Below are positions 1 through 7,413 of a DNA stretch of 21,356 bases, piece by piece. The stretch comes from Candidatus Brocadia sp. Its GTDB lineage: Bacteria > Planctomycetota > Brocadiia > Brocadiales > Brocadiaceae. Below the pieces are notes generated by a model, which had not been told where the DNA came from, searched no databases, and worked only from the letters and a program-made list of their open reading frames with translations. A program made the position numbers and the translations under genes. Every line of letters begins with the position of its first letter. Position 1 is the first letter of the stretch. Location of the stretch: positions 1-21,356 of the forward strand of contig JAUQXU010000149.1 of the NCBI GenBank assembly GCA_030837935.1, read 5' to 3'.

Positions 1-1
1 A

Positions 2-610
2 GGTTGTGGGCCAGGGTTAAAGGCTTATATTTCACCGAAGGCCCTTTACAACATCAAAAAGGCTGACATCCTTGTGGGAAGCAGGCGATTATTGAAACTC
101 TTTCCTGGTGTGGATGCCGAAAAAATAGTCCTGGAGAAGAATTACCGTGTTATGGTAAATAGGATTGCCGACTGGAGTTCTAAGAAACAGGTTGTTGTCC
201 TGGTGAGTGGTGACCCGTGTTTCTTCAGTTATACCAAGATGATTGTAAAGAAGATGGGACGCGAATCTTGTATAATCATACCGGGTATCAGCAGCATGCA
301 ACTTGCCTTTGCAGCTGTTGGTGAAAGTTGGGACGACGCCTGCTTCATGAGTTTGCACGGAAGAAATAACGAATATATGCAGCTCATTAAAAAGGTCAGG
401 GAATATAGCAAGGTTGGAATCCTGACAGACCACGAAAATACCCCTGCCGTTATTGCCCGTCACTTATTAAAAAGTGGAATTCAGGAAAGGCAGATGTTTG
501 TGTGTGAAAATCTTTCCCTTCCGGAAGAAACCATCCGTGAGACAGATTTAGTCTCTGCAGTACATTTAAAAACAAATGGTGCATCTGTAGTAATTATAAA
601 AAAATATTAA
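2..610 (+). CDS. cbiE: Cobalt-precorrin-7 (C5)-methyltransferase CbiE, 5' end outside window
   Basis: SAM-dependent methyltransferase of the corrin ring in cobalamin synthesis; CbiE methylates C5, and in CobL-type enzymes this domain is fused to a CbiT domain. The reading frame is open to the left edge. It begins with GCGPG, the family's N-terminal glycine-rich motif, so only a few residues are missing. A GTG at 74 could be miscalled as the start, but 24 in-frame, family-like residues precede it. Further support comes from VLVSGDPCFFSY (the tetrapyrrole-methylase GDP motif) and IIPGISSMQLAFAAVGESWDDACFMSLHGR, quoted here as two parts: IIPGISSMQLAF and SWDDACFMSLHGR. The protein ends about 202 residues in with no CbiT domain, so it is the stand-alone form. 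The stop lies 2 nt before the next start, implying a co-transcribed cobalamin operon that continues upstream of the window. Confidence 0.9.
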   Translation, partial: GCGPGLKAYISPKALYNIKKADILVGSRRLLKLFPGVDAEKIVLEKNYRVMVNRIADWSSKKQVVVLVSGDPCFFSYTKMIVKKMGRESCIIIPGISSMQLAFAAVGESWDDACFMSLHGRNNEYMQLIKKVREYSKVGILTDHENTPAVIARHLLKSGIQERQMFVCENLSLPEETIRETDLVSAVHLKTNGASVVIIKKY

Positions 611-612
611 AA

Positions 613-1323
613 ATGAACCCAGGTAACTTCTATGGTATTGGATTGGGCCCCGGCGACCCAGAACTCCTCACGATGAAGGCGATTCACACCATTCAAAGGA
701 TGGATTGCATCTATGTTCCAAAGTCTGACGCCAAAGAAGACAGTCTTGCATTGGAGATCGTTAAGGATCATGTAAAAGAGAAAAGGGTAATCGAACAGGT
801 CTACCCCATGACAAAGGATAAATCTATACTGAATGCCGCCTGGCTCAAAGCGGCTGAAGAGATTCATGCTGAAGTCACAAAAGGATATGATGTTGCTTAT
901 CTAACCCTGGGGGATCCCATGACCTTCAGTACCTATATTTATTTATTGCGCCAACTGAACACTATGCTGCCAGAACACGCCATACACACAATCCCTGGTA
1001 TTACTTCATATAATGCCGCTGCATGTGTGGCCAATTTTCCTTTATTGACGGGTGATGAGCGACTGGCAGTAATTCCCGTACCAAAAGACATTACGGAATT
1101 ACGTCCTATCTTAGAAGCATTCGATACGGTGGTTATGATGAAGGTAGCCAAGAAGCTGGACGAGGTGATTCATCTACTCGAAGAGATGCAACTCTCTGAA
1201 AATGCCTTATTCGCCTCTTATATCGGGCAAAGAGACGCCTGTCTTACATGTGATCTTGTATCATTAAAAGGCAGTGGAAGGGGATACATGTCAGTTCTGA
1301 TCGTGAAAAGAACGAAATATTAA
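613..1323 (+). CDS. cobI: Precorrin-2 / cobalt-factor II C20-methyltransferase
   Basis: Transfers a methyl group from SAM to C20 of (cobalt-)precorrin-2, an early cobalamin step in the cytoplasm. The 236-residue length is normal for CobI/CbiL. It opens with FYGIGLGPGDPELLTMKA, the SAM-binding GxGPGDP loop typical of this enzyme. It also has LTLGDPMTFSTYIYL (second conserved loop) and HTIPGITSYNAAA, all features of the tetrapyrrole methylase fold. The ATG lies 2 nt after the cbiE stop with little room for its own Shine-Dalgarno, so translational coupling is likely. Sequence alone does not show whether the substrate is cobalt-free (CobI) or cobalt-loaded (CbiL). The neighbouring stand-alone cbiE suggests the anaerobic (CbiL) route. 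A weak imperfect hairpin at about 1327-1365 may end the transcript, but it has no U-run. Confidence 0.9.
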   Translation: MNPGNFYGIGLGPGDPELLTMKAIHTIQRMDCIYVPKSDAKEDSLALEIVKDHVKEKRVIEQVYPMTKDKSILNAAWLKAAEEIHAEVTKGYDVAYLTLGDPMTFSTYIYLLRQLNTMLPEHAIHTIPGITSYNAAACVANFPLLTGDERLAVIPVPKDITELRPILEAFDTVVMMKVAKKLDEVIHLLEEMQLSENALFASYIGQRDACLTCDLVSLKGSGRGYMSVLIVKRTKY

Positions 1324-1405
1324 TTCTTAGTTTTCAGAATTTCCGAAGATTTTCGAAACTCTAAGACATTAAACTTTTATCAACAAGAAGAAAGGATGTA
1401 CCCTT

Positions 1406-1987
1406 ATGAAAAAACGCTGCATCATTGTATTTTTTATTATGAGCACTCATTCACTACTCATTGTATCTGGTTACGCAGGCTGGAAACCATCGGCAGAAGA
1501 TGAACCAGTAAAAGTTTCACCGATAAAAGGGAAACAGTCATTGCATACGATGGTTGAAGAAGTTGTCAAGAACTTTAAAATTCACTACCCACAATTAACA
1601 GACTATTTTGAAAAAGCCTATGGTTATGCGGTATTCCCGGCTATTACAAAAGGCGGTTTCGGTATTGGTGCAGCCCATGGAACTGGTGAAGTGTACGAGA
1701 AAGATAATTTTATTGGCACTGCAAGCATGACACAGGTGACTCTTGGCTTACAGTTTGGCGGACAAACATACAGTGAAATTATATTTTTTAAAGACAAAGA
1801 AACCCTTGAAGATTTCAAGGAAGGAACCTTTAAACCCGGCGCTCAAGCCTCTGCAGTTGCTTCAACTGCTGGCGTTTCTACTGATGCTGATTATAACCAT
1901 GGCGTAGCAATCTTTACCCTGTCGAAAATTGGTTTAATGTATGAGGCGGCGGTAGGGGGACAGAAGTTCAATTTTAAACCGCAATAA
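1406..1987 (+). CDS. Exported SYLF-domain (Ysc84-type) lipid-binding protein
   Basis: A 193-residue protein with an N-terminal signal peptide (MKKRC, then a hydrophobic core to about residue 23). It is followed by one SYLF/Ysc84 domain over roughly residues 45-193. Diagnostic stretches are FEKAYGYAVFPAITKGGFGIG, quoted as AYGYAVFPAI and KGGFGIGAAHG, then VTLGLQFGGQTYSEIIFF and the C-terminal MYEAAVGGQKF. SYLF domains bind phosphoinositides in eukaryotes. In bacteria they occur in small envelope proteins of unclear function, so I assign only a probable periplasmic lipid-binding role. The start is supported by AAGAAAGGA about 9 nt upstream. It stands alone between the cobalamin genes and the convergent msrB operon. 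The 110-nt gap after it (1988-2097) holds only weak short inverted repeats. Confidence 0.85.
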   Translation: MKKRCIIVFFIMSTHSLLIVSGYAGWKPSAEDEPVKVSPIKGKQSLHTMVEEVVKNFKIHYPQLTDYFEKAYGYAVFPAITKGGFGIGAAHGTGEVYEKDNFIGTASMTQVTLGLQFGGQTYSEIIFFKDKETLEDFKEGTFKPGAQASAVASTAGVSTDADYNHGVAIFTLSKIGLMYEAAVGGQKFNFKPQ

Positions 1988-2097
1988 CAATCTTGTTTCG
2001 ATATTTGAATTTCGAATGTGCTAAAATACAAAGGCAGTATTTGTTATTCAATGCCAAGAAACTATTTTTGGTTGTAGCTACGCTATGCTAGGTAATA

Positions 2098-2670
2098 CTA
2101 TTCCCCTTCCCTCTTCGTAAACGTCAGTGCAGCAGAATTGATGCAATATCTGAGCCCAGTTGGCGGTGGACCATCATTGAATACATGTCCAAGATGCGCA
2201 TCACACCGGTTGCAGGTAACTTCGGTTCTTATCATACCATAGCTTGCGTCCGTAGTTGTTTTAATGTTTTGTGCTGAAATCGGCTCCCAAAAACTTGGCC
2301 AACCTGTTCCGGAATCAAATTTTGCTTCCGACCTGAATAAATCATTGCTACAACACGCACATTGAAATATCCCTTTTTCTTTAAAATTGTTGTATTTGCC
2401 TGTGAAGGGTGGTTCTGTACCTTTTTTTCGAGTGATCTTATATTGTTCCGGTGTAAGGAGTCGTTGCCATTCACCATCACTTTTGATTATTTTTTCAGAC
2501 ATGTTCCTCCCTTTCTGATCAAAACTCGTGGAGTTACTTTCTGTCGTTGTTCCTGTTTGCTTTTCAATGGTTTTGGCTTTATTGCAGACAAGCAAGATAC
2601 TTGAAAATAAAAAACCCATGATAAGTAAATAAGTCTTCATAAGTCTATTTAATCCCGCCAATAAAATCAT
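2098..2670 (-). CDS. msrB: Peptide-methionine (R)-S-oxide reductase MsrB with N-terminal export signal
   Basis: Reduces the R-epimer of methionine sulfoxide in oxidised proteins. The MsrB domain covers about residues 57-190. It has zinc-binding pairs C104/C107 and C153/C156, the GTGWPSFWEPI motif, HLGHVFNDGP, and catalytic Cys176 in RYCINSAAL (Cys, not selenocysteine). A hydrophobic leader precedes the domain (from Met11, MKTYLLIMGFLFSS). It ends in LLVC, which resembles a lipobox except for Val at -1, so a periplasmic or lipoprotein form is likely. Three starts are possible. ATG at 2670 overlaps the upstream stop as ATGA. ATG at 2640 gives the cleanest signal peptide. An internal ATG at 2502 has GGGAGG just ahead and would give a normal-sized 134-residue cytosolic enzyme. 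It is the last gene of the minus-strand group with the selenoprotein. Confidence 0.92.
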   Translation of the reverse strand: MILLAGLNRLMKTYLLIMGFLFSSILLVCNKAKTIEKQTGTTTESNSTSFDQKGRNMSEKIIKSDGEWQRLLTPEQYKITRKKGTEPPFTGKYNNFKEKGIFQCACCSNDLFRSEAKFDSGTGWPSFWEPISAQNIKTTTDASYGMIRTEVTCNRCDAHLGHVFNDGPPPTGLRYCINSAALTFTKREGE

Positions 2671-3416
2671 CCTTTACCCGGTTGAAAATCAATCAGAACA
2701 GGTGGTTTGCTTGACGGTTCCTCAAGCAGTTGTAAAGCGGCCTCTAGCACTGCATGTTGACGTTTTGGATTTTCTGATGTGTCCAGAGGATAGCCGTGGC
2801 GAAATGGCACAAACAAGGCGCGTGGTGGACGTACACGTTCTGCAACCTCTCGTAGCAATTGTATTGCTACCGTCGCAATTCCCTGCCGTTCCAGTTCCGC
2901 AGCTATCAGACCCACGGTCTGGTTGCACATCGGTCAGACCGGAACCAGGAAAACCACATCGACACCGTCAGCGACCAGCAATCGTGCTGCGGCGGGTGCC
3001 GTGTATTGTACCAAACGTCCTGGTGCTGTGATCGAGCCCATAAAGGAAAAGTGCCGGTGATTTATTGAACCTATGCGTCCCGTCTTCGCCAGTTCATTCG
3101 CCCGGTCGATTGGGAAGGCAAGGTTTGGATCCCGGCGCATCCCAGAGTGATCAAAAGATTCGCTTCGGTGGGTGTCGACCAAAGCTGCAACATCAACATT
3201 ATTCTGGATTTCGCGAAAACTCGGATCACCCCCACGGACGGACTCATCGAAAGGTACCTGATCATGGATTACGAAACCCGCGCTGGAAACCAGGGCTAAA
3301 CGACATTCGCTAAGCGGTTTGCTCAGCGGCACCCATGGAACCGGATCAATCCGTCGCCACGGATATGCTTTAAGAAACAACCGTACCGGGATAGTGAACT
3401 CGCTCAACTCACCCAT
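2667..3416 (-). CDS. GrdB-like (glycine/betaine/sarcosine reductase selenoprotein B family) selenoprotein, in-frame UGA = Sec161
   Basis: One 249-residue protein read through an in-frame TGA at 2936-2934. The TGA gives VPVUPMCNQTVG, a U-x-x-C redox motif (Sec161, Cys164). The frame is the same on both sides, and both halves match the family: DPSFREI, GRIGS, HFSFMG and TAPGRLVQ before, ALFVPFRHGYPLDT after. Members relate to the substrate-activating B subunit of glycine/proline reductases, but this short stand-alone form has no known substrate; a thiol/selenol redox role is inferred. The start is uncertain: ATG 3416 fits the family N-terminus, GTG 3434 adds six residues, and neither has a strong Shine-Dalgarno. 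The stop overlaps the msrB start (ATGA). A hand count gives about 54% GC over 2701-3420, above its neighbours, suggesting transfer. If UGA is not decoded here, the product would be a truncated 160-mer. Confidence 0.8.
2907..2936 (-). promoter_or_regulatory. Selenocysteine UGA codon and putative bacterial SECIS hairpin
   Basis: On the minus strand the TGA (2936-2934) is followed by 12 nt and then CAGACC-GTG-GGTCTG (2921-2907), a perfect 6-bp stem. Its small apical loop contains GU, and a short GC/GC plus A-U extension can form below it. Bacterial SECIS elements lie just 3' of the UGA inside the coding region, with the apical loop about 16-37 nt downstream and often a GU in it. Here the loop starts 18 nt after the UGA. 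Recognition by SelB is inferred; selA, selB, selC and selD are not in this window. Confidence 0.6.
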
Positions 3417-3451
3417 GATGTGTATCACCAACACGTCCGATAAATATCAAT

Positions 3452-3877
3452 CTACTCCTCAGAACGCAGAACAGACCTTCTCATGCGTTTTGTCTTACCC
3501 CTATGATGTTTCGATTCAAAACGGCGCTTTTTCGACGCCAGCGTGGGCCGCGTTTGCCTACGGGTTTTTGGCTTTTCGGCTGCCTTACGGAGCAATTCGA
3601 CAAGACGGTCGATTGCATCCAGACGATTTCGGTCTTGTGTCCTGAAACGCCTGGCATCGATAATAAGTACGCCTTCTTCGGTAATACGCCTGCCGGAAAG
3701 ACGAACTAAACGTTCACGAATATCATCAGAAAGAGAGGGAGAATTACGTACATTGAAACGGAGCTGTACAGCTGTGGCTACCTTGTTGACATTTTGTCCA
3801 CCCGGGCCAGAAGCACGGACGAATTCCAGATGAATTTCGCCCTCGTCAATTGCAATAGTGCGTGTGACCTTAATCAC
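3452..3877 (-). CDS. arfB: Alternative ribosome-rescue factor ArfB (YaeJ-type peptidyl-tRNA hydrolase)
   Basis: Releases peptides from ribosomes stalled on mRNAs without a stop codon. It has a catalytic release-factor-like domain with the GGQ motif in SGPGGQNVNK (residues 26-28) and a basic tail (KKRRFESKHHRGKTKRMRR) that in this family enters the empty mRNA channel. The chosen GTG start at 3877 gives MIKVTRTIAI and 141 residues, matching the family. An in-frame TTG at 3901 would add eight residues (MNGEKSRD) but looks less family-like; GGGGAG lies 12 nt before the GTG. The missing release-factor anticodon-recognition domain separates it from RF1/RF2. Its stop (TAG) is 35 nt before the selenoprotein ATG, on the same strand, so the genes are probably co-transcribed. 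Confidence 0.9.
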   Translation of the reverse strand: MIKVTRTIAIDEGEIHLEFVRASGPGGQNVNKVATAVQLRFNVRNSPSLSDDIRERLVRLSGRRITEEGVLIIDARRFRTQDRNRLDAIDRLVELLRKAAEKPKTRRQTRPTLASKKRRFESKHHRGKTKRMRRSVLRSEE

Positions 3878-3961
3878 GTCTCTTGATTTCTCCCCATTCA
3901 ATGATCAAAACGGAAAAACAGCTTTAGTGTATTTGATGAATCATGGTACTCGTGCTCATTG

Positions 3962-4462
3962 TCAGCTCAAAGTCTTTTCGCTCTCACTAATCGTTACCTT
4001 TGTCATTGTATCGCCTTGACGAATTGCATTTACGACATCCTGACCGCTGATTACTTTGCCAAAGACCGTATGCATGCCATTGAGATGAGGCTGGGGCGAA
4101 TGTGTGATAAAGAATTGACTTCCGTTCGTGTTTGGACCGGCATTGGCCATTGAAATCACACCTGTGTCATGGGTCAGTGGATTCCCTTTTATTTCGTCTT
4201 CGAACCTGTATCCAGGCCCCCCCCTTCCCGTACCGGTGGGGTCTCCTCCCTGGATCATAAAGTTGCTGATTACCCTGTGGAATGATACACCATCATAAAA
4301 GCCCTCCCGGGTTAGAAAGACAAAATTATTAACGGTTTTTGGTGCATTTTTGGGAAAGAACTCTATCTCAATTGTGCCCCTATTGGTCTCAATTGTTGCA
4401 CGATAGGTCTTCTTGGGGTCGATCTGCATTGCCGGTGGGATGCTCCACTCTTTCTTCGACAC
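3962..4462 (-). CDS. Cyclophilin-type peptidyl-prolyl cis-trans isomerase
   Basis: Catalyses cis-trans isomerisation of Xaa-Pro bonds during protein folding. The 166-residue protein has the cyclophilin core: VSFHRVISNFMIQGGDP (catalytic Arg63), GPGYRFEDE, ANAGPNTNGSQFFI and HLNGMHTVFGKV. His replaces the Trp of human cyclophilin A in the last motif, as is common in bacterial single-domain forms. The GTG start at 4462 is chosen because AGAAAGGAG lies 5 nt upstream; a longer frame to 4522 would add 20 residues with no family similarity. There is no signal peptide, so it is probably cytosolic. A TATAAT (4487-4482, minus) stands 20 nt upstream as a possible -10 box, without a convincing -35. It may head the minus-strand group that continues to arfB, 84 nt downstream. 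Confidence 0.92.
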   Translation of the reverse strand: MSKKEWSIPPAMQIDPKKTYRATIETNRGTIEIEFFPKNAPKTVNNFVFLTREGFYDGVSFHRVISNFMIQGGDPTGTGRGGPGYRFEDEIKGNPLTHDTGVISMANAGPNTNGSQFFITHSPQPHLNGMHTVFGKVISGQDVVNAIRQGDTMTKVTISESEKTLS

Positions 4463-4877
4463 GTTGACTCCTTTCTGAAGAATTATATTTTGCCTGTACA
4501 GAAATTTTACTGTTGGACACACAACAAACGCAGATTGTCAGTCACTACGCTGCGATATTTAAAAGTAATTATCTGCAGACATTTATGATATTTTGTATCC
4601 TTATTTCAGATACTTACATTTTTCAATTATATCACTTTAAAAATCTTTACGCAACGTCAATAAAATCTCAAAAATCAAATTATTCGTTATATATGTGGTC
4701 AATGGTTGAAATGAAACTCGTGATTTTGTTATTATTACGATCAATAATATTTTTCTCTTCTGATTTGCAGGCGGGTGTAATTGAATCCCAGAGACTGATA
4801 TAAAGCGATTGATAAAAATCGTTTATTGTGTATCAATAAGGACGAATTTTTATAGAGTAACGAAAGAGTATAAAATT
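4463..4877. other. AT-rich divergent intergenic region between the isomerase gene and pntB
   Basis: This 415-nt stretch has no credible gene. A 96-codon frame on the plus strand (4513-4803) is low-complexity, lacks a ribosome site and resembles nothing I know. Promoters for both flanking genes should lie here. Near the minus-strand gene there is TATAAT (4487-4482) and the perfect palindrome CTGTACAG (4494-4501). Near pntB there is the inverted repeat described separately. Nothing looks like a tRNA or riboswitch. Confidence 0.5.
4808..4837 (+). promoter_or_regulatory. Inverted repeat / possible promoter upstream of pntB
   Basis: ATTGATA (4808-4814) and TATCAAT (4831-4837) form a perfect 7-bp inverted repeat with a 16-nt centre, ending 40 nt before the pntB ATG. 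The same bases can be read as a promoter: TTGATA (4809-4814), 16-nt spacer, TATCAA (4831-4836). The repeat could therefore be an operator overlapping the promoter or a leader hairpin. No regulator is identified. Confidence 0.3.
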
Positions 4878-6239
4878 ATGATTACCATTGTCTATATTCT
4901 TTCCTTAGTGCTGTTTGTCTTTGGTGTTAATGAAATCAGTTCACCAAAAACTTCATACCGTGGCAACATACTTGCCATGACTGCAATACTCATTTCTATC
5001 ATGATCACACTTTTTGACAGAAAGATACATGACTTCAGTTTTATTATTGCGAGTAGTTTCATCGGAAGCACAATTAGTGTCGTTACTGTCAAAAAGGCTA
5101 AGCTGTCTGCTGTGCCTCAGATGGTAGCGTTTTACAACGGGCTCGGTGGAGGGGCGACAGTTTTTGTTGCAGTGGCAGAATACTATCACATGGTAACTGA
5201 GCTACAATTTACCATCATCATTTCCATAGTACTTGGTTTGCTTATTGGTATTGTGCTGCTAACTGGTAGCCTTGTTGTATACGCCAAATTACAGAACTTT
5301 TTCAAGTCAGCACCGGCTGTTTTCGAGATAAAACATTCGTTTCATTTACTCCTATTCACTTTTTGCATCATTTTTTGTGTTATAATTTCAGTGAGTCAGA
5401 CCAGCGGAGTATATCTCATGGGTTTTTTTGTTGTTTCTTCAGCGCTAGGAGTACTGATTGTTGTTCCGATTGGCGGCGCCAATATGCCGGTGGTCACGTC
5501 TTTGCTGATCTCATACTCTGGCTTGGCTGCTGCCGCTTCAGGGTTTATCGTTTCTAACAACATTCTCTTTCTCAGCGGTACGGCCATCGGTGTTTTAGGT
5601 ATTATATTAACCCTTATTAAATGCAAAGCCCTATACCGCTCTTCGATAGACGGCGCACTTGAAACGGCTAAAGTAAATGTTTTAGAAGATAACAAGAAAA
5701 TTGAAAAGCCAAGGGTCATAGCATACACACCAGAAGATGCAGTGATGATTCTTGATGACGCGCAATCAATTATTATTATTCCCGGTCACGGTCTTGCAGT
5801 TGCTCAGGCACAATACATTCTCCATACATTGGAAAAGGCACTCATTAAGAAAGGTGCTCGTGTCCGTTACGCAATACATCCTCTTGCGGGGCGCATGCCT
5901 GAGCATATGAACACCCTGCTGACAGAGGCACACGTGCCACATGAACTTCTTTTTGACCTGGATACGATAAATGATGATTTTCAAAATACCGATGTTGCAT
6001 TGGTTGTTGGCGCTAACGATATTATTAATCGCGCCGCATGTACGGTTAAAAATTGCCCCCTGTACGATATGCAAATCCTCAATGCAGACAAAGCCAGAGC
6101 AGTAATCGTGTGTAAGAGGAGTCTGAAGCCTGGTTTTTCAGGTATGGACAACAAATTGTTTTATAACCCGAAAACTCTGATGATTTTTGGCGATGCTAAG
6201 GAAAGTATTACTGAAATGGTAAAGTTGCTGAACACATGA
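4878..6239 (+). CDS. pntB: NAD(P) transhydrogenase subunit beta (PntB)
   Basis: Beta subunit of the proton-translocating transhydrogenase, which couples hydride transfer between NADH and NADP+ to proton movement across the membrane. The 453 residues are close to the E. coli length. The first ~270 residues hold several membrane helices with the conserved SAVPQMVAFYNGLGGGAT segment. The soluble NADP(H)-binding domain III starts at about residue 285, with IIPGHGLAVAQAQY (GxGxxV loop, Gly303-Gly305), IHPLAGRMPEHMN, VVGANDIIN and a C-terminal FGDAKES. The ATG at 4878 gives the usual MITIVYILSL start and has AAAGAG 9 nt upstream; an upstream ATT-type extension from 4809 is unlikely. No pntA gene, whole or split, lies next to it, which is unusual because PntA carries the NAD(H)-binding domain. 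Confidence 0.93.
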   Translation: MITIVYILSLVLFVFGVNEISSPKTSYRGNILAMTAILISIMITLFDRKIHDFSFIIASSFIGSTISVVTVKKAKLSAVPQMVAFYNGLGGGATVFVAVAEYYHMVTELQFTIIISIVLGLLIGIVLLTGSLVVYAKLQNFFKSAPAVFEIKHSFHLLLFTFCIIFCVIISVSQTSGVYLMGFFVVSSALGVLIVVPIGGANMPVVTSLLISYSGLAAAASGFIVSNNILFLSGTAIGVLGIILTLIKCKALYRSSIDGALETAKVNVLEDNKKIEKPRVIAYTPEDAVMILDDAQSIIIIPGHGLAVAQAQYILHTLEKALIKKGARVRYAIHPLAGRMPEHMNTLLTEAHVPHELLFDLDTINDDFQNTDVALVVGANDIINRAACTVKNCPLYDMQILNADKARAVIVCKRSLKPGFSGMDNKLFYNPKTLMIFGDAKESITEMVKLLNT

Positions 6240-6342
6240 CCTGAAAAAGGCACATTCCGATGACAATTTATCTTTTATGTGAGTCACGACCCCGGTACGA
6301 GGCAAACATGTAATCGTTAAAAGATACGTTATTAACTATCGT

Positions 6343-7413
6343 TTATCCTTCTTTATGTTTGTATGGTTTTGATACCCCTGCTTCATGAAATGTGGCCATT
6401 TCATGTAATAATTTTACTCCTGCTTCTACCAGGCTTATACCTAGTGCTGCGCCAGTTCCTTCACCTAACCTCATGTTTAAATCTAACAAGGGAACTTTGT
6501 TCAGCAGGCTTAACATGACTCTGTGCCCCTTTTCTGCAGATACATGGGAGGCTATTAGATATTTGTTTACTTTAGGTTCTATCGCATGGGCTATTAAAGC
6601 GCCTGCTGTAGAAATAAAGCCATCAAGAACTACTGGAATACGGTAGCGAGCAGCGCCTAAACATAAACCGGCAAGACCTCCAATCTCATACCCGCCAATC
6701 TTTGCTAACACATCTATTGCATCATTTGGATTGGGTTGATTTACATCGATTGCTTTTTTTATCACACGAATTTTTCTCTGTATTGATTCTTCATCTAATC
6801 CTGTACCACAGCCTGTTGCCGAAACAACATCTATCCTGCCTAAAACAGAGAGTATCGCACTGCTCGGTGTCGTATTGGCAATTCCCATGTCGCCTGTGCC
6901 GACAATATCAATTCCTTCTTCAAGTTCTTCCTCAATTAATTCAATGCCGGCTTCGATGGACTGAATAGCCGATTCCCTTGACATTGCAGGTCCTACCGCC
7001 ATATTATTTGTACCAAGTCCGATCTTCTTTATCTTTAAAAGCGGATGCACCTTCAGATATGATGCAACCCCGCAATCGACCACAATCACCTTTGCACCAG
7101 TATGGCGTGCCAGGACATTGATAGCTGCCCCCCCTTCTATAAAATTTTGCACCATTTGTCCTGTAACTTGTTGCGGGAAAGCGCTGACACCTTCTTCCAC
7201 TACGCCGTGGTCCCCTGCCATGGTAAATATCTTTTTATGTGCGATTTTACTGATAACGCTACCCTTTATTGATGCATATAGTGTTGCTAACTCTTCCAGC
7301 CGTCCCAGGCTCCCTCGTGGTATGGCAAATCCCCTAAATTTTGTCTGAATATCACCCAGGGGGTCTATCAAAACATCTTCTATATGCTCTAATGTACGCT
7401 TTAATAGTTTCAT
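6343..7413 (-). CDS. cobT: Nicotinate-nucleotide--dimethylbenzimidazole phosphoribosyltransferase
   Basis: Transfers the phosphoribosyl group from nicotinate mononucleotide to the lower-ligand base (such as dimethylbenzimidazole), making the alpha-ribotide used in cobalamin nucleotide-loop assembly. The 356 residues match the family. Signatures are PRGSLGRLEELA, FTMAGDHGVVEEGVSAFPQ, FIEGGAAINVLAR, GTGDMGIANTTPSSAI and RLGEGTGAAL, where Glu318 corresponds to the catalytic base. No clear Shine-Dalgarno precedes the ATG. It is convergent with pntB and divergent from the pilus cluster, so it appears monocistronic. It shares a pathway with cbiE and cobI about 5 kb away but not their operon. The base actually used cannot be read from sequence. 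Confidence 0.95.
   Translation of the reverse strand: MKLLKRTLEHIEDVLIDPLGDIQTKFRGFAIPRGSLGRLEELATLYASIKGSVISKIAHKKIFTMAGDHGVVEEGVSAFPQQVTGQMVQNFIEGGAAINVLARHTGAKVIVVDCGVASYLKVHPLLKIKKIGLGTNNMAVGPAMSRESAIQSIEAGIELIEEELEEGIDIVGTGDMGIANTTPSSAILSVLGRIDVVSATGCGTGLDEESIQRKIRVIKKAIDVNQPNPNDAIDVLAKIGGYEIGGLAGLCLGAARYRIPVVLDGFISTAGALIAHAIEPKVNKYLIASHVSAEKGHRVMLSLLNKVPLLDLNMRLGEGTGAALGISLVEAGVKLLHEMATFHEAGVSKPYKHKEG

Noticed and set aside
1988..2097. Bidirectional terminator between the SYLF gene and msrB
   Set aside because: Only 4-5 bp stems (for example TAGC/GCTA and TTCGA/TCGAA) without a U-run.
2667..3434. Reading the UGA as a nonsense mutation, so that the gene is a pseudogene split in two
   Set aside because: Only one stop interrupts the frame, both halves are well conserved, and the UGA sits at a U-x-x-C motif with a hairpin at the right distance.
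2702..3833. Several plus-strand frames of 60-110 codons across the arfB-selenoprotein region
   Set aside because: They are antisense shadows of the two real genes, with no family features and no ribosome sites.
4494..4501. CTGTACAG palindrome as a LexA box upstream of the isomerase gene
   Set aside because: LexA sites of the CTGT-N8-ACAG type need eight bases between the half-sites; here there are none.
4513..4803. A 96-codon plus-strand frame upstream of pntB
   Set aside because: No ribosome site, very AT-rich low-complexity composition, no recognisable domain, and not similar to a PntA transmembrane subunit.
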